This document shows, piece by piece, positions 1-11,285 of a stretch of DNA of 64,000 nucleotides. Numbering within the stretch: the stretch's first letter is position 1; each line of letters starts with the position of its first letter. This DNA is from Camellia lanceoleosa. Lineage: Eukaryota > Streptophyta > Magnoliopsida > Ericales > Theaceae. Location of the stretch: positions 156,990,246 to 157,054,245 of the forward strand of contig CM045763.1 of assembly GCA_025200525.1 (NCBI GenBank), read 5' to 3'. A model generated the notes under the pieces. It did not search any database, was not told where the DNA came from, and saw only the letters and a program-made list of their open reading frames with translations. Made by a program: the position numbers and the translations under genes.

Positions 1-1280
1 TGGAAGAAACTCACTGTTGTGAACAAGAAGAAGAATCTAGCAGAATGCTAGGGGCAAGACCCTGCAACTTTCTGTTTATCCATCAACCACTCAGGGGAGG
101 GATTAAAAAATGAGAGATTGAAGAATAGAGAGATGTGCGTTGAGAGAAAAAGTGAGGAAAAGGGCTTTTTCAGAAAACTAGAGATTGAGTGCCAGAGTGA
201 TGTGAGAATCACAAATGAGAGAGGGTGGGAAACAATACCCAGAGAAACTGGCTCCTCGTGCACTGAGAGGTCTCTCGTCTTTGTAATACGTCTATGTGTC
301 GTGTCTTTTGTTTTGTTTGTCTCGATTCTTGCTTTGAGTCGTTCCGAGCGTGTCTCGATGTGTTTAGGTTGTTTGCCTTTTGTTTTTCATTGTTGAGTCT
401 TTCTTGCTGTGTTCAGTCGTAGGCTCAATACCCGGTTAAGAACTCATTTCTCAATTTCAAAAAAAAAAAATAAAAAAAATCATCTTGTGCTCAGAGTGCT
501 GTGTCATTGTCCACGTTTGTGCAAAACAATATTTGTTCTTTCATAAAACTGCAGGGTCCACCCCCGATAAGTGTGAATAGTAGAACCAGGACCTATCTGA
601 AGCTATATAGGTTCCAGACTGCAAAGCAAAAGAAAAGAAGGAAAATTTGGAGCATCTTAGTGTGTTTCAACTTCGGCAAATTCCGAGACTGCATTCCAGG
701 TGCACCATCTCAGGCCTCACCATTTCTCTGGAGTATGAGTGTATCTCAACCCCAAGCTTAAGCCTGCTTCAAGTCAGAACGGCAATTAAAGCAGCTCCAG
801 ATGTTGTCTCCTGCCAATAATAGACAGGGTGTCCCCTTTTGAGCTGAGTGTGTTGCAAAGTCCTCTGAGAGGTAAATCGGAGGCACCAGAGTACATGTTT
901 GATGCCCCTCTATTGCATAGAATGTGCACTTTTATATATGCTTCTGTTTCGTGCGTGCCACGCATCATTATGATTCATGCATAGAATATGCTTGCTTTCG
1001 ATTCCGTATAGAATATGCTTTGCTTTCAATCTTGCATAGAATAAGCTTTCAATGTTGTATAGAATCTGCCTGTCTCATGCACAAAACATGCTTTCAATAT
1101 TGCATAGAATATGCTCACCAGAGTACATGATTAATGCCCCCCATACTTGCATAGAAAATGCATTTTATCGCATTTCTTTTGTGCACCTCACTTGCATTGT
1201 CATGCACACCTCTTCATTTGCGTTGTCATGCATGTTCTACTTGCATTGTGATGCACATTTCAATCGCATTGTTATGCGCA

Positions 1281-1795
1281 CTCTTTTTCTGAAACACCAG
1301 GATACGTCCCTACGTTTTTTCCTTCTTTCCGAAACACCGGGATACAGCCCTACGTTTCTCCATTCTTTCTGAAACACCGGGATACGTCCCTTTGCTTCTC
1401 CTTCTTTTTCTGAAACACCGGGATACGTCCCTACGTTTCTCTCTCTTTTTCGAAACACTGGGATACGTCCCTATGTTTCTCTTTCCTTCCGAAACGTCGG
1501 GATACGTCCCTGTGTTTCTCTTTCCTTCCGAAACACCGGGATACGTCCCTACGTTTCTCTTTCCTTCCAAAACACCAGGATACGTCTTTATGTTTCTCAT
1601 TCCTTTCGAAACACCGGGATACGTCCCTATGTTTCTCTTTCCTTCCAAAACACCGGGATACGTCCCTATGTTTCTTTTTCATTCCGAAACACCGGGATAC
1701 GTCCCTATGTTTCTCTCTCTTTCTGAAACACTGGGATATGTCCCTATGTTTCTTCTTCTTTTTTGAAACACTGGGATACGTCCCTATGTTTCTTG
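1281..1795 (+). repeat. 39-bp tandem array, about 13 copies
   Basis: Units of 39 bp carry the core GAAACACCGGGATACGTCCC followed by a pyrimidine-rich spacer such as TATGTTTCTCTTTCC. About 13 copies differ mainly at the ACC/ACT and CTACG/CTATG positions. Since 39 is 13 codons, frames on both strands stay open and translate as 13-residue repeats; these are not proteins. The array lies in the 3' UTR of element C, about 190 bp before its polypurine tract. Confidence 0.9.
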
Positions 1796-1972
1796 CATGA
1801 TCATAAGTTATGCTCGGCTTTGTGCATTGTCTTGCATTTTGCCCTTGCCTTCGGGCGCATACCTTTATCTGTAGCTTGTATGCTTTGTCTAAGTCTTTGG
1901 CCTTGTCAAAAATGGGTCATCTCTGGGCTTTGACATTCACTCCTGTCATTTTTATGACTTTCGAGTTTTGTC

Positions 1973-1985
1973 AAAGAGGGGCAAC
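1973..1985 (+). other. polypurine tract of element C
   Basis: AAAGAGGGGCAAC lies directly before the TGTAGACACC start of the LTR. This is where plus-strand DNA synthesis would be primed. It marks the following LTR as the 3' copy of C. Confidence 0.75.
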
Positions 1986-2205
1986 TGTAGACACCCCATT
2001 TTTGACTGTCCTCAAGACTTGGATGTCACCGTTTGAACACTCGGTGATCATCCATGTTCGTGTTCGTCTTGAGTTCTAGGAGGTTTCGGCCGCGTGCCTT
2101 GCCTCAAGACCTCTCGATTTCTATTTTTGCTTCTGAGGGCAGGGAATGGCTTGATTGGACATCCCCACACCTCACTAGCCATGGCTTGAGGCCACCGGCC
2201 CTGTT

Positions 2206-2335
2206 TTCTTGCCACCGGCCATTGGTGATGGTCGGTCGGCACTATTGGTGGTCGGTCGGCACCTTTGGTGGCCGGTTGGCATCTTTTGTGGTCGGTCGGC
2301 CATCTTTGTTGGCCGATTGGCTCTTTTTCTGGCCG
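2206..2335 (+). repeat. U3 cluster of GGTCGGTCGGC-type motifs in LTR C
   Basis: About six motifs of the form GGTCGGTCGGCAC, GGCCGGTTGGC and GGCCGATTGGC occur every 20-25 bp, separated by T-rich spacers. The cluster lies upstream of the TATA box and so probably in the promoter part of the LTR. The second cluster at 4388-4495 carries the complementary form TGCCGACCGGCC. Confidence 0.8.
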
Positions 2336-2375
2336 AGACCTCTTCTTGGGGAGGCTTGACCCTTTTGAACCCCCT

Positions 2376-2690
2376 GTTTTAGCTTCTTGAGGAAGCTTGA
2401 ACCTTTTGAACCCTTGGTTTTAGCTTCTTGAGGAAGCTTGAACCTTTTGACACTTTGTTCTACCTTCTCCAAGAAGCTTGAACCCTTTGTCTAGCTTCTC
2501 TAAGAAGCTTGAACCCTTCTAAGCTTCCAAGAGAAGCTTGCCCCTTTTGCACCCTTGTCCAGCTTCTCTAAGAAGCTTGACCCCTTTGCCTAGCGTCTCC
2601 AAGAAGCTTGGCCCTTTTACTTAGCTTCCCTTGGAAGCTTGCCCCCTTTGACCCTTTTGCCTTAGCTTCTCCAAGAAGCTTAGGCCTTTT
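2376..2690 (+). repeat. AGCTTCTCCAAGAAGCTT hairpin repeats in LTR C
   Basis: Roughly nine copies of an 18-bp imperfect palindrome (AGCTTCTCCAAGAAGCTT and variants) are spaced about 35-40 bp apart by CCCTTTTG-type spacers, ending just before the TATA box. Solo LTR D has one copy at the equivalent place (about 39258-39275), and solo LTR E has the related AAGCTTGTTCAACAAGCTT (about 56494-56512). The motif is therefore ancestral near the promoter and was amplified in C. Confidence 0.85.
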
Positions 2691-2698
2691 GCCTTGTC

Positions 2699-2708
2699 TA
2701 TATAATAA
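2699..2708 (+). promoter_or_regulatory. putative TATA box of LTR C
   Basis: TATATAATAA is followed by a short CT-rich stretch with CTCTCTCTCTAC, the usual layout of a plant LTR promoter and leader. The same arrangement occurs in the other Tat/Ogre LTRs here. Function is inferred. Confidence 0.55.
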
Positions 2709-4387
2709 AGGGCCTCTTCTCCCATTTCAAGGGTTGAAAAATCTGATATATATAAGATATATATCACTTTCTCTTTATATCTCCCTCTCTCTCTACATTT
2801 GTGTGGGTTAGAAGGTTCAAAAGGGTCTAGTTCTTGCACCTTTGCACACCAACTCTTGGCCTAACACCTCCATCATCAACCGAAGGATCTTGGTGGCCAT
2901 TTTCAGAGGCTAAGGGACTGTTTGGCTGGACCAAGAAGCCGCTGTCCCCTCTTGGCTACACGGGTAATCTCTTTTCCCTCCTTATTCCCCATTTTTGCAC
3001 ACACTTTTAGCCTATCTTGCAAGCATATTTGGGCTTTTTCATAAACTGAAAAAGTCTTATTTTGAGCTCCTTTTGAAGTTTGTTTAAGATCACTTTTGTG
3101 TTTGGGGTCGTTTACCCCCTCTTAGGCCTTGTTGGGCCCCATTTTTGTGCATTTTTGGTGAGCTCCGGGACCACCTTGTTTGGGCCTCCTCACCACTGAA
3201 ATCTTGAGGGATTTCAGTGGTGAGGATGGTGGTTTGAGGTCCTAAGAAGGAGAGGGCCATCCCTTCTCCTTGTTGTCTTCAATATGTGCCATTTTAGCCT
3301 CATGTGTGAGCACCATTTTTAAGTTCATATTGGCCATGTCTTAAGTGTTATTTGTGCTTATTTTGCCATGATATAGCACTGTTTTCAATTGGTTTAGACA
3401 CATCATGCTTGCTTTGCATACTTGTCTTGTAATGCCATAAAATTGCCTTGACATGTATCTAGCATTTAGACCACTATGCTTACTTGTTTTGGCTTAGCTT
3501 TGTGAAGCTTTTATGCATGTTTTAGTGTGCTTGAGGACTATTTTTGGTTGTTTGGCTCATCCATGATTTGCTTTGTATAGCTACCATGTAATCCCCCTTG
3601 TAGGCCTTGAGTATGACCCCTCTAGCATGCTTTACTTGCACTATTTCAGTGATTCGACATCACTTATAATGTCATTTCAGTCCCCATGGCATGCTTGTAT
3701 GCTTGCATTTGATGCTCCTTTAATGCTTTCTAAGGTTGTTGTCCTATGCTCCATGATTGGACCTTTGTATGTGCTTCCATGTTTAGACCATTTAGATGCC
3801 ATCTAGGTGTGTCTTTAGTCTTGTTTAGACTTGCATTGGACCTATTTTAAGTTCCCTTGGCCCTTTGAGGCTTGACTTGTATAGCCATAGTTTCAGCCCC
3901 TTGGCTTGCTTTGAGTTTTGGACTATGTTGCATATTGTCATATGTCTTGCATACTTGCATGTTTTAATTGCATCTTGTATGCTTGCCATTAGCATAGTTA
4001 TTCCATGCCTAGCATGCTTGTTAACTTAGGTTGTGTGCCTAGTATACATTGCTTGTGTCCATGTTCGTGTTGCATACTTAGCCTCCATGCCTAGGTTGCA
4101 TTTCATTGAGCATGCATCCCTTGCCTCTTGATCAAATATGATAAGGGTTGGGGCCCTTTGGTGTGTTTTGTGCTTGCATTTCATTTGATATCGAAGTTGC
4201 ACACTTGGCTTTTGGGCCATCATGCATTGAAATGTGTGATTGATGGCCCGAGGGTCAAGGGCCACACTCCCTTGAGTCCATAACATGATAAAGGAGTGTG
4301 GTTGGTGCATACATTGCTTGAAATGCATTGCCATGCCTTGTTTTGCCCTCTGCTGCTGTCAAAACAGGATTCTGCAGGAAGCTTTGG

Positions 4388-4495
4388 CCGGCCGGCCATC
4401 TGCAGTGCCGACCGGCCATCCATCAGTGGCCGATAGCTTAATCAGTGGCCGGTGAGCATTCCCCATGGCCGGTGGCCATTCTTCTCAGCCGGTGG
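4388..4495 (+). repeat. second GC-rich motif cluster in LTR C
   Basis: This cluster holds GGCCGGCCGGCC, TGCCGACCGGCC and several TGGCCGGTG motifs spaced about 20 bp apart. It lies some 2.1 kb downstream of the first cluster and uses the same motif type in partly complementary orientation. Confidence 0.8.
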
Positions 4496-5824
4496 TGTTC
4501 CCCAGTGTCCATGGAGCATACCTTAGGAGTTGTGCAATTTTCAGAGGAGCAGAGCAGGGAAAACAGAGGCAACTTGTGCATGGCAGTGGCTTTCCGAGCA
4601 CGCATTGCATTGGGCCCTCTTCCCGAGGCTGTTTACTGCTTTATTAGATTAGTTAATTGGCTTAACTAGTTTAATTGGTCTGTAATATTTAATTAGCTTG
4701 TAGGTTAATTAATTGTATTATTCTTTCGGTCCCTCCGAGCGAGGGCAAATTTGTAATAAGTGTGGATGCGTGTGATGCATGTCTTCCAACCCCCACTTCT
4801 TTCTCCCCTTTACTTACCTGCTTTTGATGGTTAGTATTAGGTCATATTTAATTTAGCATACCTTATGCGATGCATGCGTGCATCCATACATTTGTCTTGC
4901 ATGCACCGGGCTCGGCGCATCATACTAACTGCATTGTATTTCAAATTCCAAGTTGAATACGTGTTAGTTGTCGCATTTCACATGCCATCCATAGATTAGC
5001 CGAGCCTATTCTAGTTGCATCCTGCATGTGTTGCATTAGCCATCCTAACATGAACTAGGATCATGCATATGATTACTAACTAGTTTCTGTTTTGGCTTGG
5101 AGTACTCGGTAAGCATTTATGTTTTAGCATCCTTACATGAGTGTGAGTGTTGCCATGATAGCATGCTTACCATGAGGCTATGTGCTTATATGATATAACT
5201 GCCTGAATGCCTGTGGGTGAAGGTTGGGTTACTTAAATTGGAAGAATGTATTGAATGCGAGTTTTAAGCCCACTAGATAGTGGCAAAACCATTTTTTTTC
5301 TAAAGCCCACTCGAGGGTGGTAAAACCTACATTTTAGCCTACTTACGAGTAGCAAATCATTTTCAAAACAAACATGAAATGTTTTGTTCCAATTTAGGCG
5401 ATTTGGTCTATACTTGTTTGCTGTGCGCATAACATAGTAATTCTAGGCTAATAACCGGAACAAGAACACATAACGTTTTCAAAATAGGATATCATGGTTA
5501 GTAGAGGCCGATCTTCGGATCGGGCGAGAGGGGGTGCTCATAGTTGACCTTCCCCAATCGTACCCAAGTTCCCGAACCGAGGCAACTTTGGTGATGACGG
5601 ACACATGGCCTTTGGCACCGAGTCAGGGTTTCCTAAATTCCCCCATTAAAAAATTTTTAGGTGGCGACTCTATATCTGGCAAAGCAGTCCATGTTTGGCA
5701 CTTCTTTTCAAAAATCTGTTGTCTCAAAACGATTTGTCAGATTTGGACTCTTTGGTTCAGATTACGAACCGTGACAAAACGAGTCCGAACTATGGTAGCA
5801 TAAGTCCCTCTGGGCGCGTCCACA

Positions 5825-6819
5825 AACATCAAATTACATTTAGCACAGAAAAGGTGCTGGAGCCCTCAAACCACAATTCTCTTAGTGGAATAGGTGTGCA
5901 CACATGCAGAACTATGTGTTTCGCAGAAAGAATACAAGTAATTGGGTGGGATGATATAAGTGAGGAATGATCTGCTATGGAAAGATCGTGATCCTAAATG
6001 TTGAATGCAACAAGACAAAGTACAATGCAATGGATGCAATGGATGCGGTGAATAAGGCGTAAGCCGAGCCACGTCTTACCTGGAAAAGGTATGGACACAA
6101 AACCAACCACGTCTAACATAGAAAAGGTGTCGAAACCTTCAGACCACAATTCTCTTAGTGGAATAGGCGCGTACACATTATCACAGAACCATGCTTCAAC
6201 GGAGGAAATGTATGAGCACATGCTAAACTAAGTTTAAAATGGAAAGGGATGCAAGCGATAAAATAGATGCATGCGATAGATGTGACATGCAATGCAATAG
6301 AAGTAATATATGATGATATGCGATGTAGTTGGGAAGTGAAAGTACCTTACAGGGGCAATTGTTGATGACTCACCTTATGCTGCTGGGGATCTTCCTCTTT
6401 TACATCTTGCACTTCGAAACCACAGGTACTATTTTTCTCCCTGGCCACATTCGCAACTTTCCCTATTCTCCAACAAGATGATAGACTAGGTTGGTTCAGT
6501 ATCCATAATTGAGGCGCATACACGCTACCTCAACCTATGGGGCTGCCATACAAATTTCAAGCCGAGGATACACCTCTGGGTATTTAAACTAGACTTTGGT
6601 CTCAGAAATTTTGAACCTTTGCGTTCTAGGCATCGGCCATTCAAATTCTAATTTCCACTGTCCCAGTTGATCTCCTAGGAACTCACCGCAAACACAGGTA
6701 GGTGGCTATACCAAACCATCAGAAGTCGTTCGGGCACGACAAACACCAAAGGAATGGCACCTTTAGAGGATTTAAGGTCACCTAAACCAGAGAGTGCACA
6801 TGATAGTGTGATGTAGAGG
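5825..6819 (-). mobile_element. repeat-bearing non-coding DNA, probably distal 3' UTR of element B
   Basis: No gene is seen. A block with CCACAATTCTCTTAGTGGAA occurs twice (about 5853-5920 and 6126-6190), a direct duplication about 273 bp apart. Part of the block recurs as an ACCTGGAAAAGGTATGGACA-like sequence between them. I assign it to element B on the minus strand because it runs directly into the inverted satellite-like repeats at 6820-8090. Nothing else in the window matches it clearly, so this assignment is weak. The 5 bp after LTR C are AACAT. Confidence 0.4.
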
Positions 6820-7610
6820 AGAGTGCGAATCAAGATGCAGGATTTAAGGTCTCCTAGACTGAAGAGTGCACAAGACAGTGCGATGCAGAGTGAATGCACA
6901 AAACAGTGCTATATAGGTGCACAAGACAGTGCGATGCAAGTTAATACACAAAACGGTGCCACACAGGTGCACAAGATAGTGCGATGCAAGTGCACAAGAT
7001 TGTGCGATGCAATGTGAAATACACAAGACAGTGCAATGTAAAGGATGTGCAAGATAGCACGATACGTGGGTGAATGCACATGATAGTGCGATGCAAAGTG
7101 CACAGGATAGTGCGATACAGGGTGCACAAGATAGTGCGATGTAGGGTACACAATACAGTGCGATGTAGCAATGTAGGTGCACAAGATAGTGCGATGCAGG
7201 GTACATAAGATAGTGCGATGCGGGGTGCACAAAATAGTATAATGCGGGGTGCACAAAATCGTGCGATACAGGTGCACAAAGATAGTGCGATGCAATGCAC
7301 AAAATAGTGCGATGTAATGTGAAATGCATAAGATAGTGTGATGCAGAGGATGCACAAGATAGTGCGATACGAGTGCACAATATAGTGCGATACGGGTGCA
7401 CAAGACAGTTCAATGCAGGTGCACAAGATAGTACGATGCAGGTTGAAATGCACAAGATAATGCGAGTGATGGGGCAAATCCACATGATAGTGCGACACAG
7501 GGTGCACAAAACAGTGTGATGCAATGCACAAACAAGTGCAGGTAAGGTGTGCAAAATAGCGCGATGCAATGCACAAACAAGTGCAGGTAAGGTGCGCAAA
7601 ATAGCGCGAT
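6820..7610 (-). repeat. degenerate 20-30-bp tandem repeats (TGCACAAGATAGTGCGATGC)
   Basis: More than 20 irregular copies of TGCACAAGATAGTGCGATGC, with small length changes, fill this stretch. Open frames of up to 256 codons on the minus strand read out CIALSCAP-like peptides. They are a by-product of the repeats and not genes. The reverse complement (GCATCGCACTATCTTGTGCA) resembles the short repeats near 1180-1280 in the 3' UTR of element C, which suggests an inverted 3' UTR. Confidence 0.85.
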
Positions 7611-7886
7611 GCATGTTCTATACAAAAGATACGAGCATTTTCTATGCAAAATGAAAGCATGTTCTATGCAAAAGATACGAGAATTTTCTATGCAAGATGA
7701 AAGCATGTTCTATGCAAAAGATACGAGCATTTTCTATGCAAGATGAAAGCATGTTCTATGCAAAAGATACGAGCATTTTCTATGCAAGATGAGAGCATGT
7801 TCTATGCAAAAGATACAAGCATTTTCAATGCAATATGAGAGCATGTTCTATGCAAAAGATACGAGCATTTTCTATGCAAGATGAGA
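7611..7886 (-). repeat. 46-bp tandem array, six full copies
   Basis: Unit starts fall at 7611, 7657, 7703, 7749, 7795 and 7841, with the next start at 7887, giving an exact 46-bp period. Each unit contains GCATGTTCTATGCAAAAGAT and GAGCATTTTCTATGCA. On the minus strand this reads TGCATAGAAAATGCTC, the motif that appears as TGCATAGAATATGCTT in element C near 980-1120. Confidence 0.92.
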
Positions 7887-7900
7887 GCATATAATGAAAT

Positions 7901-8085
7901 GCATAAGATAGTGCGATGCGCAAGAAAGCACGAGTGTAAATTGCATAAGAAAGTGCGATGTGAAAGATAGCGTGAGTGTAAATTGCACAAAAAAGTGCGA
8001 TGTGCAAGGAAGCGCGAGTGGAAATTGCACAAAATAGTGCAATGCACAAGAAAGCGCGAGTGTAAATTGCACAAAATAGTGCGAA
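7901..8085 (-). repeat. 42-bp tandem array, four full copies
   Basis: Unit starts at 7901, 7943, 7985, 8027 and 8069 give an exact 42-bp period. The unit contains GTGCGATGTGCAAG and GCGCGAGTGTAAATTGC. Since 42 is 14 codons, minus-strand frames stay open. The array directly follows the 46-bp one and belongs to the same 3' UTR material. Confidence 0.92.
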
Positions 8086-8794
8086 CAATGCAAAGTGAAT
8101 GATTGTATGATAAATGTACCGAGTGAGATTATTGTGCGATAGATGCATAGAGTGAGATTATTGTGCGATAGATGCACAAAATGACTGATTGGTTCACAAT
8201 GCAATATAATGACCATACTGTAGACACCCCATTTTTTACCGCCCTTAAGACTTGGGCACTATTGATGGTTTACTTGGTGGTGAAAGGTGTGCAGGGCAAA
8301 GGTTCAATTTCTTCAGCAAGAAGAGAGTCAAATCCCAACTTCATACCCCTTTTGGACCAAAACAATCTTGATCAAAAGATTTTAGACCTTGAAACCCTCT
8401 CTTTCAAAATAGTTTTGAAAAAGTTCCTACGATGTTCCGACGCTCGCATTTTGTTAAATGTTGCGCTTTTCGGTAAATCGAGCAAAGGACAAAGTGGAAA
8501 TGAATAAAAGAGAGATGAAATCTTTGAAAAATCTTTCAAAACACCTTGTTTAGGGATTTGGAGTTGAATAAAATGATAGAGGAGGGAAGAAAACTAGTTG
8601 AGGAGAAGTTCGGCATAAATCCGGGTAGGATCGAAACTGAGTGGCTTCAGCAAAACAGGCATAACTTTTTTCACAGTTGGCATTTTGATGCAAGGCTGCC
8701 ACCATTGGAAAGCTTACTTCTGGGACCTGAAAACGAGTCTAGACGAAGGAGTTATGCCTATTTAAAGTTGGACCTGGAAAGCAGAATTTTGCCT

Positions 8795-8880
8795 GTCGAC
8801 CAGAAAAATGGGCTGTCGACCAAAAAAGTAGCCAGTTGACCACCAAAGGTGATCGGTTGACCAGAAAAGTGGCTGATAGG
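8795..8880 (+). repeat. U3 cluster of GTCGACC motifs in LTR A
   Basis: CTGTCGACCAGAAAAATGGG, CTGTCGACC, AGTTGACCACC and GGTTGACCAG occur every 18-22 bp with A-rich spacers, about 100 bp upstream of the TATA box. Confidence 0.8.
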
Positions 8881-8981
8881 TCCCAAACTCAGATTTTTTG
8901 AGGATATTTTCCCTCAAACTGTGTTCTACAACCTCCAGTTGTCCTATAATCAAATATTTTGACCAAACTCTTGTATATTGC

Positions 8982-8989
8982 TATATATG
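8982..8989 (+). promoter_or_regulatory. putative TATA box of LTR A
   Basis: TATATATG is followed about 70 bp later by CTCTCTCCCTCTCTCTAC, matching the layout in LTRs B and C. Transcription of A probably starts just downstream, which puts the GTCGACC cluster in U3. Confidence 0.5.
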
Positions 8990-9712
8990 AGGCATTTCTC
9001 CCATTTTTGGCAAGAAGAGAACATTTTTTTGAGCAATGGTGGGAGCTTCTCACACTAAAATCTCTCTCCCTCTCTCTACAAATTTCAGAGCTAAATTTTA
9101 GCTTTTCTCTCTAGTTTGCTCTCCCTCTTACCCTTGTGTGCATCCAAGAGATATACTTGGAGATATACCTCTCCTTTGCCTAAGCATCCTTGATCAAACT
9201 TGATCACCATTGGGCTGAGATTCCTTGGAACCTTGTTTGAGCTCCAAAAGATGGTTCTAGCTCAGAATTGGACCTATTTTTGCTGCTGTGCTTCAAGGGT
9301 AATAACTCTCTCCCGTTTAGCTTGTTTTGCATACTAGCTTTGCCATAGTTTTCAACTACTTTGGGGCTGTTTTTTGGGGTGGTGTTGAACTGAAAAAAGC
9401 TCTGTTTTTTAGTCCTAAAAATGGTAGTTTAAGCCCCTTTTGTGTTAGGGGGTTGTCTCTCCTTTTGCTCCTTAGCTTATAAAGCCTTTTGAGTTATCTT
9501 TCAAGCTTTTGAAGCAATCTTTGTTTGAAATCCAGTGGATTTTCAGTGGTAGAAATGTGGTTTTGAGGTCCAAAATAGGAGGGGGTGGTCCCCTCTCCTC
9601 TTGTCTTGTTAGCATGTGTTGTTGGCCTATCAAATGAGCATGTATTTCTCCCTTCTTGAGGCTTAGTTTGAGCATGTTTTTGTGACTTTTTAAACATGTT
9701 ATAACTCTATTT

Positions 9713-10186
9713 TTAGTTGGTTTGATCACTTGTTGCATGCTCCTTACACTTGTAGTGTAAATCCTCTTTGCTAGCCTTGCATGCCTAATGAATTAGCTTG
9801 TTATTCTAGCATGTGTTGGCTTAGTCTCAGCCCATTTTTGGTGTTTTTTTGGCATGATTTAACTCTAATTTTGGTTGGTGAGTTCACCTCTTACTTGGTT
9901 TTTGCACTTGTAGTGCAATCTTGCTCACTAGCCTAGTATACTTGGTGTTTTGGCCTATTGTTCTAGCTTGTTTTAGCTCTAGTTGAAGCATGTTTTTGGT
10001 GTTATTTTTACATGCCATAACTCTGTTTTTGGTTGGTGGGGTCACCTCTTGCTTGGTTTTTGCACTTGTAGTGCAATCATGCTCACTAGCCTAGTGTACT
10101 TGGTGTTTTAGCCTTCCATTCTAGCATGTGTTAGCTATACTCCATGCATGTTTTGGCATTGTTTTGACATGCTTTAGGACTTTTTT
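9713..10186 (+). repeat. 158-bp tandem repeat inside LTR A
   Basis: Repeat starts at 9713, 9871 and 10029 are each 158 bp apart and share TTGGTTGG, a CACTTGTAGTG core and AGCATGTTTTTGG. A fourth, decayed unit begins near 10187. LTR D shows the same period (about 39972, 40129, 40288). The array lies downstream of the TATA box in the transcribed part of the LTR. Confidence 0.8.
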
Positions 10187-11285
10187 TGGGTGTTCTTGGC
10201 CTTTTGGGGCTTGCTTTGTATAGCTATAGTGTAAATGGCATCACTAGTCTTGAGTTTTGAGGCCCCTACCATGCTACACTTGTGATGTTTGCATGCCTTG
10301 GCATCATTTGGCATGGTATTTTAGAGCTTATATCTTTGCCATATTCTCATGTTTATCACTCTTTAATTGTGTTTAAGAGTTGTGCCTTTATGCCTTGTTT
10401 ATGAGCCATCATATGAGCATGCATTTCTAGCTTCTTGTGCCCAAGTTTCAGGATGTTTTGGCCTCTGTTTTGGCATGGTTTAGGTCTGTCCATAGTTGGT
10501 TTTGTCATTTAGGCTTGGTGTTGCATGCCTCTTGTGAAATGCTCTTTACTAGCTTTGATGTTTTTGGCCTTCAACATGTTATGCTTGCATTGTTTGCATG
10601 CTTTAAGGTCTTTCGCATCCTTTTTCAATGCTGAAATGTATGCCATTGCATGCCATCTTTCATTTGTTATATCGCTTTGAAAGAGGTCTTAAGCCCTTTG
10701 TTGGTTTGAGTGTGAAATCGAGGCGTTCATGCCTAATGGTTTTAGCCTTCTTTTGAAGGTTTCTACTAACCAATGGCATGATGCTTCTTTCATGCTCAAG
10801 AAGCTTATAGCTTGGTCCGTCTTTCCAGTTAGAGGACTTCTCACTTTTGGACTTAACCAATTAAAGGATGGATTGGTAATCTAAAATGAGTAAACAAAAT
10901 TGAACCAAGTAAAATATGTCAAGATAACATGTTTGAGTTGCATTGCATGTGTTTGGATCAGATGTTAATCCAAACACGAGAAACGAGGGGTGTTTCATAC
11001 TAAAAGTGATAAAACGTGCCTCATTTCTCGGTCGCCGTCCCACTTGATCTTGCATGATAGAGGTGGAGGATCTTGTGTGTTATTTGTGCATTCATTGACT
11101 TGTACAAACTTGGCTTCTCAACCATCATGCATTGCAATGTTTGGTTGGTGGCCCGAGAGTCAAGTACCGCACTCCTTTGAGCTTGAGAAATGATAAGAAG
11201 GGTGGTTGTGCACACATGTCTTACAAATACATTGTTGTGCCCCTGTTGTTCTCTATTTAGCAAAAACTGGAGTCTGGAAAATCAA

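Larger units (their letters stand above)
1..1985 (+). mobile_element. 3' untranslated region of Tat/Ogre-type element C
   Basis: This stretch precedes a long LTR and ends in a polypurine tract, so it is the 3' non-coding tail of an LTR retrotransposon whose body lies left of the window. Bases 1-785 are closely matched, inverted, by about 14486-15320 in element B, which fixes the orientation. The order here is a moderately conserved block (1-785), degenerate short repeats around TGCATAGAATATGCTT (about 900-1170), and a regular 39-bp array (1281-1795). Long repeat-rich 3' UTRs are a known trait of the Tat/Ogre lineage. No coding region is credible. Open frames here come from repeat units whose length is a multiple of three. 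Confidence 0.75.
1986..5824 (+). mobile_element. 3' LTR of Tat/Ogre-type element C (3.8 kb)
   Basis: The LTR starts TGTAGACACCCCATTTTTGA and ends in GCGCGTCCACA. The start recurs at 8219, 38369, 56043 and, inverted, at 22504, all heads of similar LTRs. The tail (about 5520-5824) matches the tails of the other four LTRs, including GGTGGCGACTC and TCTGGCAAAGCAGTCCATG. Order inside: GC-rich motif cluster (2206-2335), AAGCTT hairpin repeats (2376-2690), TATA box (about 2699-2708), CT-rich leader, a long GCATG-rich repetitive stretch, a second GC-rich cluster (4388-4495), an AATTAATTA-rich stretch, and the conserved U5-like end. The 5' flank is a polypurine tract, so this is a 3' LTR. Confidence 0.9.

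Noticed and set aside
1310..1766. Open frames on both strands with 13-residue repeats
   Set aside because: A product of the 39-bp period (13 codons). There is no start context or domain, and it lies in a retrotransposon 3' UTR.
6844..7614. Minus-strand open frame of 256 codons, longest in the window
   Set aside because: It lies entirely in degenerate TGCACAAGATAGTGCGATGC repeats. Overlapping frames in the same repeats are also open, and composition (Cys, Ile, Ala, His) is dictated by the repeat.
7611..8085. CRISPR-like regular repeats
   Set aside because: Units are contiguous with no unique spacers, and the DNA is from a plant nuclear genome. These are tandem repeats.
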